Source of the DNA: Guadua angustifolia
Lineage: Eukaryota; Streptophyta; Magnoliopsida; Poales; Poaceae
Length of the DNA: 64,000 bases
Direction of reading: 5' to 3'
NCBI GenBank assembly: GCA_036346375.1
Contig: CM070502.1
Location: 19,630,924 to 19,694,923 of the forward strand
In this document: piece after piece, positions 35,797-47,982 of the stretch
How positions within the stretch are numbered: the first letter of the stretch is position 1
Layout of the letters: every line of letters starts with the position of its first letter
Notes under the pieces: model-generated
Told to the model about the DNA's origin: nothing
The model's database searches: none
The model's input: only the letters and a program-made list of their open reading frames with translations
Position numbers and translations under genes: made by a program

Positions 35797-38700
35797 ATTC
35801 CTCAAAGAGCTCAAACTTTTATTAAAGCCGCCGTATGACGCCTCGACTAAGAAAGAAATGGAAATACTTTGTCCATACAAAGACTGTGAAGAACAATGTA
35901 GGGTGGGGAGATTTAAGTGTAATCGAACACACCGATCATGAGAGGTTTTATAGAGGATTACACATGTTGGTCCAACCATGGCGAAGCAACGATATCGCAA
36001 ACAACCGATGACGTTGATCTCGATCTCGTGGATGATCGAAATGCCGGAGGCGACACTGATGGTTTGGGAGATGAAGCTCACGTGCATGCTCGTTTGCTAG
36101 ATGATGGTCTCATCGCTGATGTAGAGGAAATATTGCGCCATGCCGAACCACGTGTTTTAAAGGAGATGACAGTGTTTAGATAATGTCGATCGTTACACAA
36201 AGCAAATAATGATCTCGTTATATGAGGAATCCAAGGGTTGTCCTCCGAGTTTACGGTGTTGCATACAAAGATCTTGATGCTTCTACGGTTGAAGGCTAGC
36301 AATGGATGGTCGGACAAGTGTTTCATCGATCTGTTGAGGCTCTTGGCAGAAATACTTCCGAAGGCTAATGGATTGCCCACCTTGCCGACGAGCACTTATT
36401 TCGCGAAGAAGCTTATCACTCCGATGTCATTGGATGTGTAAAAGATACACGCATGTCCGAACCACTATATCCTCTTCCGTAAAGATTACACGGACTTGGA
36501 TCAATGCCCGGTGTGCAAGGCGAGCCGGTATAAGAAAAATGATGACTCCCACGACGATGATGATTCTTCAGCCAGCACTACGAAGAATAAGAAGAACAAG
36601 AATAGTACTACTGGTAATAACGAAGAAGACACTTCTTCAGGCACGGACAAGAAGAAAAGAATCCTGCGTTGGTGATGTGGTACTTGCGGTTATTGGTCAC
36701 CAAACGCGTTTGTACTCGAATGAGAGGACTCGAACTAATGGGTTGGCATTCGACAAGCGCAGTAAAAGATGGAAAGATTCGACACCCGGCCGGCGGTGAG
36801 ACAATGGAGAAATTTTGATTGCATGTATCCAGATTTTGGCAACGAACCCAGGAATGTAAGGTTCGCACTGAGTACCGATGGTATGAATCCTTTCGGTGAA
36901 TGGAATACCACACATAGCATTTGGCCAGTAGTCCTGTCCATCTACAACCTTCCTCCATGGCTATGTATGAAGAGAAGGTATATAATGTTGTCCATTCTTA
37001 TCCAAGGTCCGAGACAGCCTGGAGTAGATATTGATGTGTTTCTCGAACCACTAATGAAAGATATGGCCATGTTGTGGCACGATGGGGTCCAGGTGTGGGA
37101 TGAGTTCCAACAACAGTACTTCACACTAAAAGCCATTATTTTTGTTACCATCAGTGATTACCCCACCCTGCTAGCCCTATCGGGTCAGATTAAAGGGAAG
37201 ACAGCTTGTGTAGTATGCATGGATGAAACGTGGTCGACGCTCCTTCCATGCTCACGAAGTTAGTGTACATGCGGCACCGCCGTTTTTACTAAAAGCTCAC
37301 AAATACCAGAAGATGGGCAAGTATTTTGACAATACGGTTGAGGAAGGTGTGGCTCCAAAGCCAGAAGGGAAAAAAGTGTTTGAAATGGTCGAGAACATCA
37401 AGGTGGTTTTCGGGAAGAAACCGGTGCAGGCCAAAAAGGGTCGAAAGAGGAAGAATACCGATGAGGAGGTTCCTCCGCTTTGTTGTCCTGTTCAAAAGAT
37501 GTCAATTTTCTATAAGTATCGCCCCCATCGAAGGACTTGGAAATTCGCCATAGCATCGATGCCATGTATGTCATAAAGAATGTCTGTGAAAGCGCATAGG
37601 TCTCTTGTTGGACATTCAAGACAAGACAAAGGATGGTCTTAAAGCTCGTAAAGACTTAGTAGTACTTAAAATCGGGAAAGAACTACACCTCAAGAAAGAA
37701 CAAATGGAAAGTATTACCTTCCCCAAAGAAGCTACTCTCGATACCGAGGAGAAAAGATCGGTGTGCAAGTGCTTACATGGGGTCGAGTCCCGTCTCGGTT
37801 ATTCATCCAACATCAAAAACCTAGTATCGATGAAAGATTTAAAGATAAGTGGTATGAAGTCTCACGATCGCCACGCCATGATGACACAAATGCTCCCAAT
37901 TGCAATCGGGGTATCAACTCAACATTTGTAAAGGTGGCCATCACACGGCTGTGTCATTTCTGCAATGCCATTTCATAGAAGGTAATCGATGATGAACAGT
38001 TGAGCTATCTCAGAGAACTATATAGTGGAGACTATAAACCAACTTGAGATGTGCTCCCTCCATCCTTTTTCGATATCATGCCGCACCTCTTGGTTCACCT
38101 TGTCGAGGAGGTAAAGTCTTGGGACCAAGATTCTTACAATGGATGTTTCCATTTGAGAGGTGGATGGGCTTGCTTAAGAGCTTACAACGGAATCGTGCTT
38201 ACCCAGAGGGTTCCATTATTGAGGGCTACAATACTGAGGAAGTCATTGAGTGTTGCATGGATTACTTCATGCCCACGGAAAGGCCGATTGGTGTGCCTGT
38301 CCCTCGACATGAGGGGAGGTTGACTGGTAAAGGGACTAAGGGAAAGAAAAGATTCATTGACCATGAGTACAAGAATGTGGACCAAGCACATTTCACCTTC
38401 TTGCAACAGCTAAAGATAGTGGAGCCGTACGTGGAGCAACACTTGGAAGAGCTTGAAAGAAAAAATCTAGGACGCCAAGTTGATTGGATCCTGAAAGAGA
38501 ATAAGCGCATGTTTACCATATGGTTCAAGAACCAAAACATACCAGATGGTGAGGACGAAGATACGTAAACATTGAAAATGCCGCTCATGGCCCATCAAGT
38601 CCGGGTAACATCATGGCTAGCGATGACATCAATGGGTACACGTTTTATACCATTCAAAAGGACAAGAAGACGTTGGCCCAAAACAGTGGCGTTCAGGTAG

Positions 38701-38927
38701 AAGGCATAGATGCGACAGGGGAGAAGAACACCTACTATGGAATCATTGAAGAAATTTGGAAACTCAACTATGGAAGGGATATGCAGATCCCGTATTTATT
38801 GAATTGGGTCAAACATCCTAATGGTGTGGAGGTGGACAACTATGGGTTCTGGCTATCGACCTCAACAATCTTGGCCACAAAACTAACCCTGGATACTAGC
38901 TTCAAGTCTCGCAAGTTTTCTACATAG
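35797..38927 (+). pseudogene. CACTA TNP2-like transposase (main part)
   Basis: The segments follow TNP2 order with several frame changes. The end of the associated domain has CPYKDC and MRGFIEDYTCWSNHGE (35940). Next come the entry to the TNP2 domain (about 36240-36530, with KIHACPN and DQCPVCKASRY) and its core at 36769-37263 (ALSTDGMNPFG, IWPVVLSIYNLPPWLCMK). A continuation lies at 37290-37930, a DUF4218-type domain at about 38050-38568 (LQWMFPFERWMG) and a DUF4216-type end at 38613-38927. TNP2 is the catalytic transposase of CACTA elements. Stops (for example TAA at 36439) and frameshifts throughout make it inactive. The gypsy-type element separates it from its first 15 codons. Confidence 0.88.
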
Positions 38928-39414
38928 TGACCCGGTAATAAGAAAAGGAACATAGTTGTTCCCGTAAAACAAAGGATCGTTGGAGTTGACAATGTGCACG
39001 ACGAGGCGTAATACAATCGGTTCGATTTAACTACCGCTTTTCGGAGATCCGGAGAGGATCAAACTTGTAGAAGAAACCCTCGATATTTCAATGATGCCAT
39101 ATATGCGTGATGATTGCGTCGAAAAAGTTGTTAAAGGCAAATAGGGACACGTTGTGTAAAAACTTAATATGTAATAGAACTTATATTTTTATTAGACTTG
39201 AGTAAAACTGCTAGTGAAAGTGCAGGATAGTACAAGAGGTAATTCGCTATTAGGCCGGATCATCTCAGAACCGGCCAACAGAGGCCCAAGGAAGCTAAGC
39301 ACTATTCGTCCGACAATAATCCCAGACGGTTTTTTCGACTTAACGGGAACGTCCCAGATGTGAATCTTAGCTTCGAGGCCTCCTTCGTCCACATTCGAGA
39401 GCGTCTTTATCTTT
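38928..39414. other. Decayed 3' part of the TNP2 unit
   Basis: No intact frame. A few words to about 39150 may still be transposase C-terminus. Nothing else is recognised. Confidence 0.35.
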
Positions 39415-39660
39415 TCCTATACTGATCGTCCGGTCTTCATATTGTCCGCGCTCACTGTTATTGTGACTCTGCTAGGTGCTAGCACACCGCTACACAAGAT
39501 GATCCGATTCTTTTTTCCTTAGGTGGCCGGACCATCTTGCCACCGAGTCGAACAGAGGTATCGATCCGGTCAGGTGATGTTTCTGATAACGGATCATCCG
39601 GTATGTTGATCTGAACCTTAGCCAAAAACACGCTTCAACATTCAGAGAACCGCCTGTGGA
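39415..39660. repeat. CACTA subterminal repeat block B
   Basis: Contains GATCGTCCGGTC (39423), GATGATCCGATT, GGCCGGACCATC and the near-perfect palindrome CGGATCATCCGG at 39590-39601, then AACCGCCTGTGG near 39645. These are the same motifs as in block A. Confidence 0.6.
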
Positions 39661-39777
39661 GCTTTAATATCGACCGCACCTAACTATTCCTCTCTCCACG
39701 CCTCCACGCCGCCTTGCGCCGCAGCCTGTTTCCATGCCTTGCGACGCCGTACTCCGATCCTCCACTCTCCTCGGCGC

Positions 39778-42174
39778 TAGGGGTGCAATCGGATCGGATT
39801 CGGTCGGATATCGCTCTTTCCATATCCTAAACCATATTTTTTGTCGGATTCAGAATCGATTCGGATAGCACCGGATACGGATACTGGCGCGATAATATCA
39901 GTAGCGGATTCAATCGAATACGAGCGGAATCAAACGGTATCGAATAATTTTTGCCTGATAACACGCAAAAACAGATACCGCATAAAGCACACATATAACA
40001 CTGATTAGCTAGCCGATGATAAGTTTCGAAACATAGAATGATACGTAAATAATATTACAATAAGTCGATAAAATGATCGTGAGGTCCACAACTCCATGTT
40101 TCATAAAGTGACAATACAACTCCATGTTTCATAAAGAGACAATACGACAAGTCAATAATATTTAGATTACATCATAAGAAGTGCTAAATTAAGCTAGCAA
40201 CATCTCAAGCAGTTAATCATTAATAGCAGCTAGCTAGGGAGGGATAAAGCAAAGGCATGGTAACTTCTTGCAAAGATCAAAGGCGCAAAAGCTAAGCAAA
40301 GCTTCGCATGCAAGGCACGGCAGGTTTCGTGTACAAGGGAATCAAAACTTGTCATGTGATTTTCCACCTCTCCATATTAGTACGTGCCTGAGCAAAACAC
40401 ACACACACACTCTCTTATCTCTCTCTGTCTCTCTCGTGAAGTCTAGTATCCTCTGAAGTTCATTATCAGTCGCCAGTCGCCACCATAGTCTCATCCTACA
40501 AAACAAAAGGCAACAATAAAGTTAAAATGAAAAGTATTTGATCAAAGTGTAGGCGATTAAGTGCAGCTCCTATTAAACACAACAATAGAAACAATACTGA
40601 TATCAAACTGCTTTTCTGAACTTATTTGATCAAAGAGCACTCCCACTTTAAGTACCACCACAAACACAACAATAGAAACAATACTGATATCAAACTGCTT
40701 GCATTTGCTCATCCCCAGGCTTGCCAATCACACACATAAGTTCAGAAATTTGCATACCATTATTGGATCAAGAAATAAAGAAAAAGAAAATAGATGTGCA
40801 GTGCTGTTTTATCCAGCAAAGTCCATCTAGTTATTTTTATTCCCACACATGTCTTTGACATAAGTTATATAGTACCGACACATTTACTAGAATAGCAAAC
40901 ATGCATATGATCTCTTAAATAGCAAACATTTTTGTTGATGAACTTTTGGCTTAAAGAAGTAAAGAACATCTGGTTCTACCTTTTGTGCCCAAATATCTTG
41001 GAGCAGAACATTTAGTATTTGGATTGTCATCCGTAATGTAATTAAATGAACCATCTTTAGTTGGCAACATAATAGCGAGAGAATGCGTAATGAATTAGAC
41101 TGAGCAATGAGCATTTGTAGTTGTTCACATGAATATTTTTTCCCATGAATATTAGACTGACCATCTGTAGTTGTTCAGATGCAACATAATGGCAACATAA
41201 TTCACTGAGCATTTGTAGTTTTTCCCATCACAGATCAGCCATCACAGAGACATAGTCACACAGAGCATGAATGATCAACCATCACAAATCAACCATCACA
41301 GAGCATGAAAGATCAAGCATCACAGATTCACAGAGCATTTGTACAAGAACAAGAAGAACAAGACCAAATAGAAAACCTTGGGCCGGAGGAGGCTGAGGGA
41401 GGACCGGAGGAGGCGCTGAGGGAGGACCGGAGGAGGGGCTCGCTGCATGGAAGGGCGGCAAAGCAAGGAGGCCGAGGAGCTCACCGACTCGGCGCCGAGG
41501 GAGGACTGGAGGAGGGGCTCTGCTATCGGCGCTGAGGCTGCAGGAGCTCGGGCGACGGCGACAAGCAGCAGCAGAGGGCCGAGGCTCGCCGGCCCGGTGG
41601 AGGAGGCGCCGACGGAGATGGGCTCTCGTGGGCGGCGAGGAGGCCGGCGACGGCGGAAGGGGTGGTGGCTCGGGCGGCGGAAGGGTGGCGGGCGGGCGGG
41701 CAGAGGGTGGCGGGTCAAGGCGGACTGGGCCTCAGATCTGGGGCGACGGTGGTGGTAGAGACTGAGGGGGCGAGCCGGCGAGGGCTGGAGCCTGGAGGCC
41801 GGCTAGGGCTAGGGCCGGCTGGAGAGTGGAGACTGAGGATCTGGATCGCATTCGCTGGCGCCTGGGCCTGGCGATGGGAGGGTGGCGGCTGGACGGGACG
41901 GGAAAGGGGAAACAAGAGAAGAGTGGAGATCGAGCTAGGGTTATTCAAGGGTCTACTATTTTCGATATCCGAGACTACTAATTCGGATATATCCAAAATT
42001 TTCTCGAATATACCGATCCGACGGATAGTGCTCTCCGAATCCGAATCCAATCCGACAAAAATATCCGAAACCGAATCCGAATCCGAAAAGTATCCGAAAA
42101 AAATATCCGAATCCGATCCGAACCTGTCCGGTCGGTCGATCGGTCGGCAAAAATCCGATCCGATTGCAACCCTA
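39778..42174. mobile_element. hAT element, 2.4 kb, non-autonomous
   Basis: It starts TAGGGGTGCAATCGGATCGG and ends, on the minus strand, with TAGGGTTGCAATCGGATCGG. The 8-bp duplication CTCGGCGC is perfect at 39770-39777 and 42175-42182. Both subterminal zones repeat 'cggattcgg/ccgaatccg'. No transposase is found. The interior holds AT-rich unique DNA, a duplicated 37-bp word (about 40580 and 40667) and a GC-rich stretch 41380-41900 open in several frames that I do not recognise. Confidence 0.9.
40396..40436. repeat. AC/TC microsatellite
   Basis: An (AC)n run passes directly into a TC-rich run. It lies inside the hAT element. Confidence 0.7.
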
Positions 42175-42364
42175 CTCGGCGCTGCCACACGCCAGTTCGC
42201 GCCACCCGTTTTGTCGCCACCGACAAATCCGAGCCCTCGGCTGGCGATCGACTCTCCTTCACTTTGTAAGCGGTGAGATCCACATCCCTCTGGTTTCTTT
42301 GGACTCCATTCAAATGCATATGAATACGACGCAAGTTCTTGACATTCAACCGTGCAACTTGCAG

Positions 42365-44916
42365 ATGGCAGGAAAAAGGAAGGGAAAAGAAGTTGTTAAA
42401 GCGAAATGAGAAGGCTAAGAAGTCCAAGTTCTGTATGCGCCTAAGCGAGCCGAGATGGTCTGCAGATCTGAATTTGGCTCAGGCATGCGGGCGTGGCCGC
42501 CAATTGCAGATTAGAGACACACAGAGTCAGCAGCAGAGGGGTCAGAGAGGGAGGGGGCACTCAATTCACAGAGGGTGGTGCGGCACCTCCTCGTCGTTCT
42601 AGCCGCGTTTGCATCGTTGTGGTTTGACATCTTTCGAGCACACTGCTAGGCAGGTGCGTGCTCGTCCCAACATAGTTCCGCATGAGGAGGAGACTGGCGA
42701 TGAAAAGGAAGAGGACGAGGAGTACCATGTGCCACATCCTGACCCTGAGATAAGACTTAGAGACTTTCGGAACCTCTCATCCCGGAGGGTAGAGAGCCTT
42801 CGTTTCTCTGATGTCAATGTCTGGTTTCCGCAAGCCAGAGAATTTGAAGTTCATAGGAGGTTCTGGACGGTTCTTCAACAGAGCTTCTATGTTACGTACA
42901 GAGAGCTCGGGGTCTAGTTGAGCATGCACAGGACGCTCAACTTCGCCTCTTTGCAGAGGGCTGCGGGTGGGGTGGACGTTCAGAGACATTTCGACCATTT
43001 CGAAGATCTTACAGTGATGTGACTTCGACACTCAGTAGTGGAAAAGTGGGTCAGAGACTTCTACACCATAGTTTGGATCGACCCAGAGCACAGATACATT
43101 CAGTTCATGCACGACGGAGAAACACAGAGGGTGTACAGGTCCACTTTGCTTGAGTTGTTTGGTTTTGAGGAGGAGGCCCGAACTTTGCATCAGGTGGTGT
43201 ACGCAGACAGCACACTACCTCATCGTGTTAAGGTTGGAGGGTGTTTCCCGACAGATGACCAGATTTGCTTTTCTGCTCCAAGTAGTTCCTCGTTGATCCC
43301 TTCGCCATCCGCATCTGCCTCACCCTCGAGGCAAAGGCGGTCCACATGGCTTTGAGGAAGTCACTGCTGTCGAGGATTGGGAATGCTGAGACGATCACTA
43401 GTTTACAGCAGTGGCTACTTTATTCGATCCTATCTCATGAGCCGTTCGACATTCTCAACTTTATCATTTGTGAGATTGAAGATGCTATTGCAAATGCTAT
43501 GAGTTTGGCCAGACAATAACCATTTGTGCATATAATTTCTTACATATGCAGTACCTTCGCTCCCGACGAGCATTGTGAGGTGTACCTAGAAGCGCAAGTT
43601 CGTCTTCGTCAGTACATGCCTCCATCTCTTGACGACAGACGCAGAGACCAGCGTTCCATGAGGAGGGCTCAGGAGCAGATACCTGAGGAACTGAGAGAGA
43701 CCGCTCAAGGGGAGGACCAGGCACTAGCAGAGGCTGAGGAGCATGCTGGGTTGGCGCGGATCATTGATATTGACTGGGATGACGACGACAAGGAGGAGGA
43801 AGACCCTAAGTACTTTCCACTAGTCCAAGCCCACGACCACGAGGCAGGTGGATCAGGCTCTGTACCTGAGGTCCGAGATGACTCAGCTGCACCGTCAGCA
43901 GCTCCTGACGTGACACCGGTGACTGCGGCTTCTGTTTCTCAGCCCTCCGAGCTTACTCACGTACTTGCTTCGATTGTTGAGTTGCAGAAGTCTCAGGTAG
44001 CTTCAATTGCCCAACAGCGGGAGACACAGACCCAATTACTAGCGGAGATGAAGTTGCATCAACAGACGACCCAGGCAGCTTTGCTACACGGTCAGATGCA
44101 AATGGCTCAGATATTCACTTTCTTCTCAGGCTGCTTTGGTCAGTTGTACAATGCAGTTGGTCTTGCGCACCGAGCCGCCACTCGATTCCACCTCCGCCAC
44201 TGCATTGCTTTGCCCACTTGCTTGCTTGGGGCTTTCGCCCACCTCCGTGTCCACGTTCCCACCAAAGACCTACGGTCTTGACAGGATGTTCTCCGCATCA
44301 CCGGTGATAAGGCATCCGTTCCGCTGTCCACTACTCCACCTACTTTAGCGGATGCACCCACATCGACCATGCCCGCCCGTGCTCGATCGATATCAACATA
44401 CGCCTGCATGCCGACATGACTGACGAGATGGCCGCTCAGAGTGTAGTATCGTTGAGTTCCGCACCTATCGATGTGGTGCCGACTCCTTAAGATGACGACG
44501 ATCCAGTCATTGCCTCTGAGTGTGCTCCTGTGAGTTCACCTACAGCCCCTGAGGCCCCTGATGAGGATAACACTGCGCCAACATGTACAGAACATCAGTC
44601 TCCAAACTCAACACACACTGCTGTGATTACTCAAATCACAGAGAATATTGCTGATACGGGTGTTGTGGATCTGACCTCTGAACCTAACAGTGCGGCACAG
44701 ACAGGCCCATCAAACCCCCTTGCCGGTGAACAAGCGATTGCGCCGACCCCTTCACCAACAGGTTCACAGGCCCCTGATGAGGAGACTAAAGCTACAAAGT
44801 CCCAGGAGGAGAACCTCGACGAGCTTGACGCCGACGGTGTTGAGCGCGAGGCTGATAGGGAAGACTCCAGCTCTGGCTCCGATCTTTTTGGTACTAGTCC
44901 AAGCACGGACGAGTAG
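42365..44916 (+). pseudogene. ATHILA-ORF1-like / gag-like transposon protein, frame-broken
   Basis: From ATG 42365 (MAGKRKGKEVVKAK, soon stopped) the coding sequence can be followed in pieces. These are 42609-42917 (acidic stretch, then FWTVLQQSFYVTYRELG), 43038-43355 (WVRDFYTIVWIDPEHRYIQF, YRSTLLELFGFEEEARTLH), about 43345-43520 and 43526-44130 (IISYICSTFAPDEH, then an acidic region and a Gln-rich, probably coiled-coil stretch), and a Pro/Glu-rich tail to 44916. I recall very similar proteins in grass genomes labelled as ATHILA ORF-1 or gag-like, but the exact family is uncertain. Stops at 42407, 42915, 43018 and 43518 break it. It lies between CACTA-type repeat blocks B and C, not between LTRs, so it may be a captured or CACTA-carried ORF. 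Confidence 0.5.
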
Positions 44917-46010
44917 TTCTTTGCTTATTGCGCCACTTGTCTTTTCGGTTGTTATGCACTCTAACTTGCTTGATATGTCGTATTTCGATTTCGCTGTGTT
45001 CGCCTAGATTGGAATGATGCATTTCATGACAAGTTTATTTAACTTTGTACTCTTTCATGACAATCTGTACCGAAGGCTTTTTGCCGGTAGGATGGTCTGG
45101 TATACATATATTTACACATACCGGATCATCCTGATTTGTAGTTCCGTTGTAACCCACGGCGAAAGTTGTATGCATAGAGGATGATCCGGTGTGTTATCCT
45201 AACCACTGCCGGATCGTCCAGTCTGTGGAATCGGCTCCCGTGCTTGAGGAGAGCACCTAGCTAGACAACATGTGTAGAGCTTTGGTCTTCCGGCCAATCA
45301 CTTACTGCTGTGATTGCTATGATCACAGAGAATAAGGCCGCATGGGTTTTTAGGGTCCGAGGGTGGACCCTGTTAGTGCGGCAGAGACAACTCCCAGAGA
45401 CCCCCAAGCCCATGACCCATAGCCTGCTTCTACAACATCACCGCTAGCCCATCAGTCCGATGGTGACGAGAGTAGACCATTTCAATGTCATGACCTCCAC
45501 GAGCCTGCCGGCGACTCTGTTGCAAAGCGTGAGGCTGATCCAGCTCCGGCTCCGATCTTTAGGCATTCCCAGCCCGAGAACGTACGGACACGTAGTGCTG
45601 AGTTGATTTCAGTGGTGTTAGCTCTTGTCGGATCTTCATGTAAGGACGAGTTATCTAAATGTTACGCCACTCGTAGTTGTTCCTTTCGGTGTTATCAATC
45701 GATCCATGTGAAATGTAGCGCCCCCCGCGAACGATGTGAACATTTAGGACTGTGCGGGTGATTAATTACTTCAACACTAAATCTGTACCGAACGGTATGG
45801 CCATTTTACGTTGCACTCTTTCGCCAGGAGTTAAGCACGCAAGATAACTTTGAAGGCTTTTTGCCGGTAGGATGGTCCGGTATACATATATTTACACATA
45901 CCGGATCATCTTGATTTGTAGTTCCGTTGTGGCCCACGGTTCTACGCATAGAGGATGATCCGGTGTGGTATCCTAACCACGGCCAGATCGTCCGATGTGT
46001 GGAATCGGCT
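44600..46010. repeat. Imperfect 0.7-0.8-kb tandem duplication
   Basis: The segment from about 44615 ('ctgctgtgattactcaaatcacagagaat') to 45240 is repeated from about 45300 to 46010. Example pairs are 45071/45851 'ggctttttgccggtaggatgg' and 44693/45380 'gtgcggca.agaca'. The second copy is diverged and has lost the protein frame. The duplication links the gag-like ORF tail to the repeat block that follows it. Confidence 0.6.
45071..45240. repeat. CACTA subterminal repeat block C, first copy
   Basis: CCGGTAGGATGGTCTGG, ACCGGATCATCCTG, GGATGATCCGGTG and CCGGATCGTCCAG in both orientations within 170 bp. Confidence 0.6.
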
Positions 46011-46222
46011 CCCCTTCCGAGGCGACGTTTCGCCTCACGCATAGAGGATGATCCGGTGTGGTATCCTAACCACGGCCGGATCGTCCGGTGTGTGGAATCG
46101 GCTCCCCTTCCGAGGCGACGTTTCGCCTCACGCATAGAGGATGATCCGGTGTGGTATCCTAACCACGGCCGGATCATCTGGTGTGTGGAATCGGCTCCCG
46201 TTCCGAGGCGACCTTTTGCCTC
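45944..46222. repeat. Three 93-bp tandem units (block C, second copy)
   Basis: ACGCATAGAGGATGATCCGG begins at 45944, 46037 and 46130, giving three exact 93-bp periods with few mismatches. A single earlier copy lies at about 45171. Since 93 is a multiple of three, the array is open and reads RIEDDPVWYPNHG…CVESAPLPRRRFAS three times. This looks like repeat-driven openness, not a gene. Confidence 0.85.
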
Positions 46223-46295
46223 CCGGTGGTTATATTTCCTTATTTCTGCCGGCGGTTCACAAATTCTCCCGTTCTCTCCCTCCCCACAGCCAACA

Positions 46296-46780
46296 ATGTC
46301 ATCATCCTTGTCCTCATCCTCCACGGGAATCTCGGCGGAGACTGAGCACGCCACTAAGCGGGCTCGACTCCGATCGACGTCGTATTCGTCTGCGTCCGTC
46401 AACTGGGAGCACCCGAGGAGGAGGAACTTCCGCTACCGCGGGTGGAGGAGGCCATCCGCGGAGGCAGCGGTAGCGACGGCGGCGGCGGCAGTGGCGGCGA
46501 CGGAAGAATGAGGGCAGAAGCGGCGGCGGCGGTAGCGGCAATGAGCAGCGGCGGCGGCGGCGGCGGTAGCAGCGGCAGCGGCAGCAGCGACGAGGAGGAG
46601 GAGGAGGAAGGGTTGATGTGGGTGGGGAGCGATGACGACGGCGTTAGCGACGAGGACGCCGGTGACTACGACCCCATCCTCTACCACTGGAACACCTCCT
46701 CCTCCTCTGGCTCCTCCACTGCCAACATCTTGTTATCGTCGGACGAAGACGACGATGACGATGATGATTTTTGGATGTAG
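46296..46780 (+). pseudogene. Acidic low-complexity protein of the CACTA unit (one frameshift)
   Basis: ATG 46296 opens MSSSLSSSSTGISAETEHATKR and reaches …SVNWEHP. A missing base near 46411 then shifts the frame. The second frame carries Glu-rich, Gly-rich ((GGC)n) and Asp/Ser-rich stretches, ending SSDEDDDDDDDFWM at 46780. Together they would make about 160 residues. No domain is recognised. The high acidity and Ser content resemble uncharacterised ORFs that accompany grass DNA transposons. A TATA-like 'ggttatattt' lies 60-70 bp upstream. Confidence 0.45.
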
Positions 46781-46929
46781 ATAGAGTAGTTTAGCTAGGT
46801 ATCTAGTTGGCGCATAATTCCGATGTACTACTGGCGCCCCTTTTGGATGTATCGAACAATGATTGAACATTTACATTTTGTGTGTTAGAATCTGTAATCT
46901 ATTTGTTTTGAAAATGTTAATGTTATCTG

Positions 46930-47310
46930 CATTGCATTGTTCCCATGGACCGGATCAGTAATGCTTTTCGCATTGTGTGTTAGAATCAATAATGCTTTTT
47001 GTGTGTTAGAATCAGTAATGTTATCTGCATTGCATTGTGTGTTAGAATCAGTAATGGTTTTTGCCGGAACAATGGTCCGGTGTACACATATTTACAAGAA
47101 CCGGATCATCCTGTCTGTACAATCCGAGGGTATCGGGCAAGCAAGATACTTCGAAGGCTTTTGGTCAAATGGATTATCTGGTGTACAAATATTTACACAG
47201 ACTGAATAATCGTTTGGAGATGCCCGCCTAGTCTCTACTGACGTCGCCTGAAGAAATCGTTTGGACCGCCTGTGGAAATCTTGTGCACCGCCTGTGCAAA
47301 TCCCTAACTC
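46930..47310. repeat. CACTA subterminal repeat block D
   Basis: Begins with four 'tgtgttagaatca(a/g)taatg' words, then AATGGTCCGGTGTACACAT, ACCGGATCATCCTG, ACCGCCTGTGGAAA and ACCGCCTGTGCAAA. It shares motifs with blocks A to C and precedes the next ORF. Confidence 0.6.
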
Positions 47311-47982
47311 CTAAAATCAATAGGCGGGAGATCGAGTGCTCCCCCGGTCCAAAGCCAAATTTCCCACGTCGACGCCTCCACGCCTCCTCCCTCGGTGACA
47401 TCCCCTCGGGCTCGCGCCTCCGACAACCGTTCCGCCGCACTCGGTGACCTCTCTGCGGGCTCGCGCCTCCTACGACCGTTCTGCCGTGCCGTCGGTGGCC
47501 GCAGCCTGACCCTCGTCGACGCCGACGCCTCCACGTTGCCTCACTCGGTGACCTCTCCGCGGCCTCGCTCCTATGACGAACTTTTCGCCGGGCCGTCAAC
47601 TGCCGAAGCCTCACCCTCATCGACGCGGACGCCTCACCGACGCCAAGCAAAGCCCAAGACTAAGGTAAAAAATCCCCTACCGACGCTGCCCCGCCACCTC
47701 ACTCGGCCTATCAAGGCAAGTATTTTGGTTCAGACATTTGCTCATATAATCTCACTAAAGAGGTTTCTTTTTTCTTAATTGTTTCCTTCGAATCAACCAT
47801 CGATATTTCTTATTTCCTTCGATGTAGAAAGCATTCCCCTCATCTGTAGAAATCGATTGTCAGCGATTGATTCGGATAGAATTTTAACCAAAGAGTTTGA
47901 CGTGCTAATAAAACCGTAATGAATTCCCACTGTAAATATTAATAGGCTCAAATTGATGTCATTGCAATCTGTTTTGTAGTAA

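Noticed and set aside
41662..42276. 204-codon plus-strand frame
   Set aside because: It runs through the hAT subterminal repeats and across the element end and target duplication, so it is not a gene.
46433..46687. Ala-rich frames opposite the acidic protein
   Set aside because: Shadow of the (GGC)n and (GAG)n runs on the other strand.
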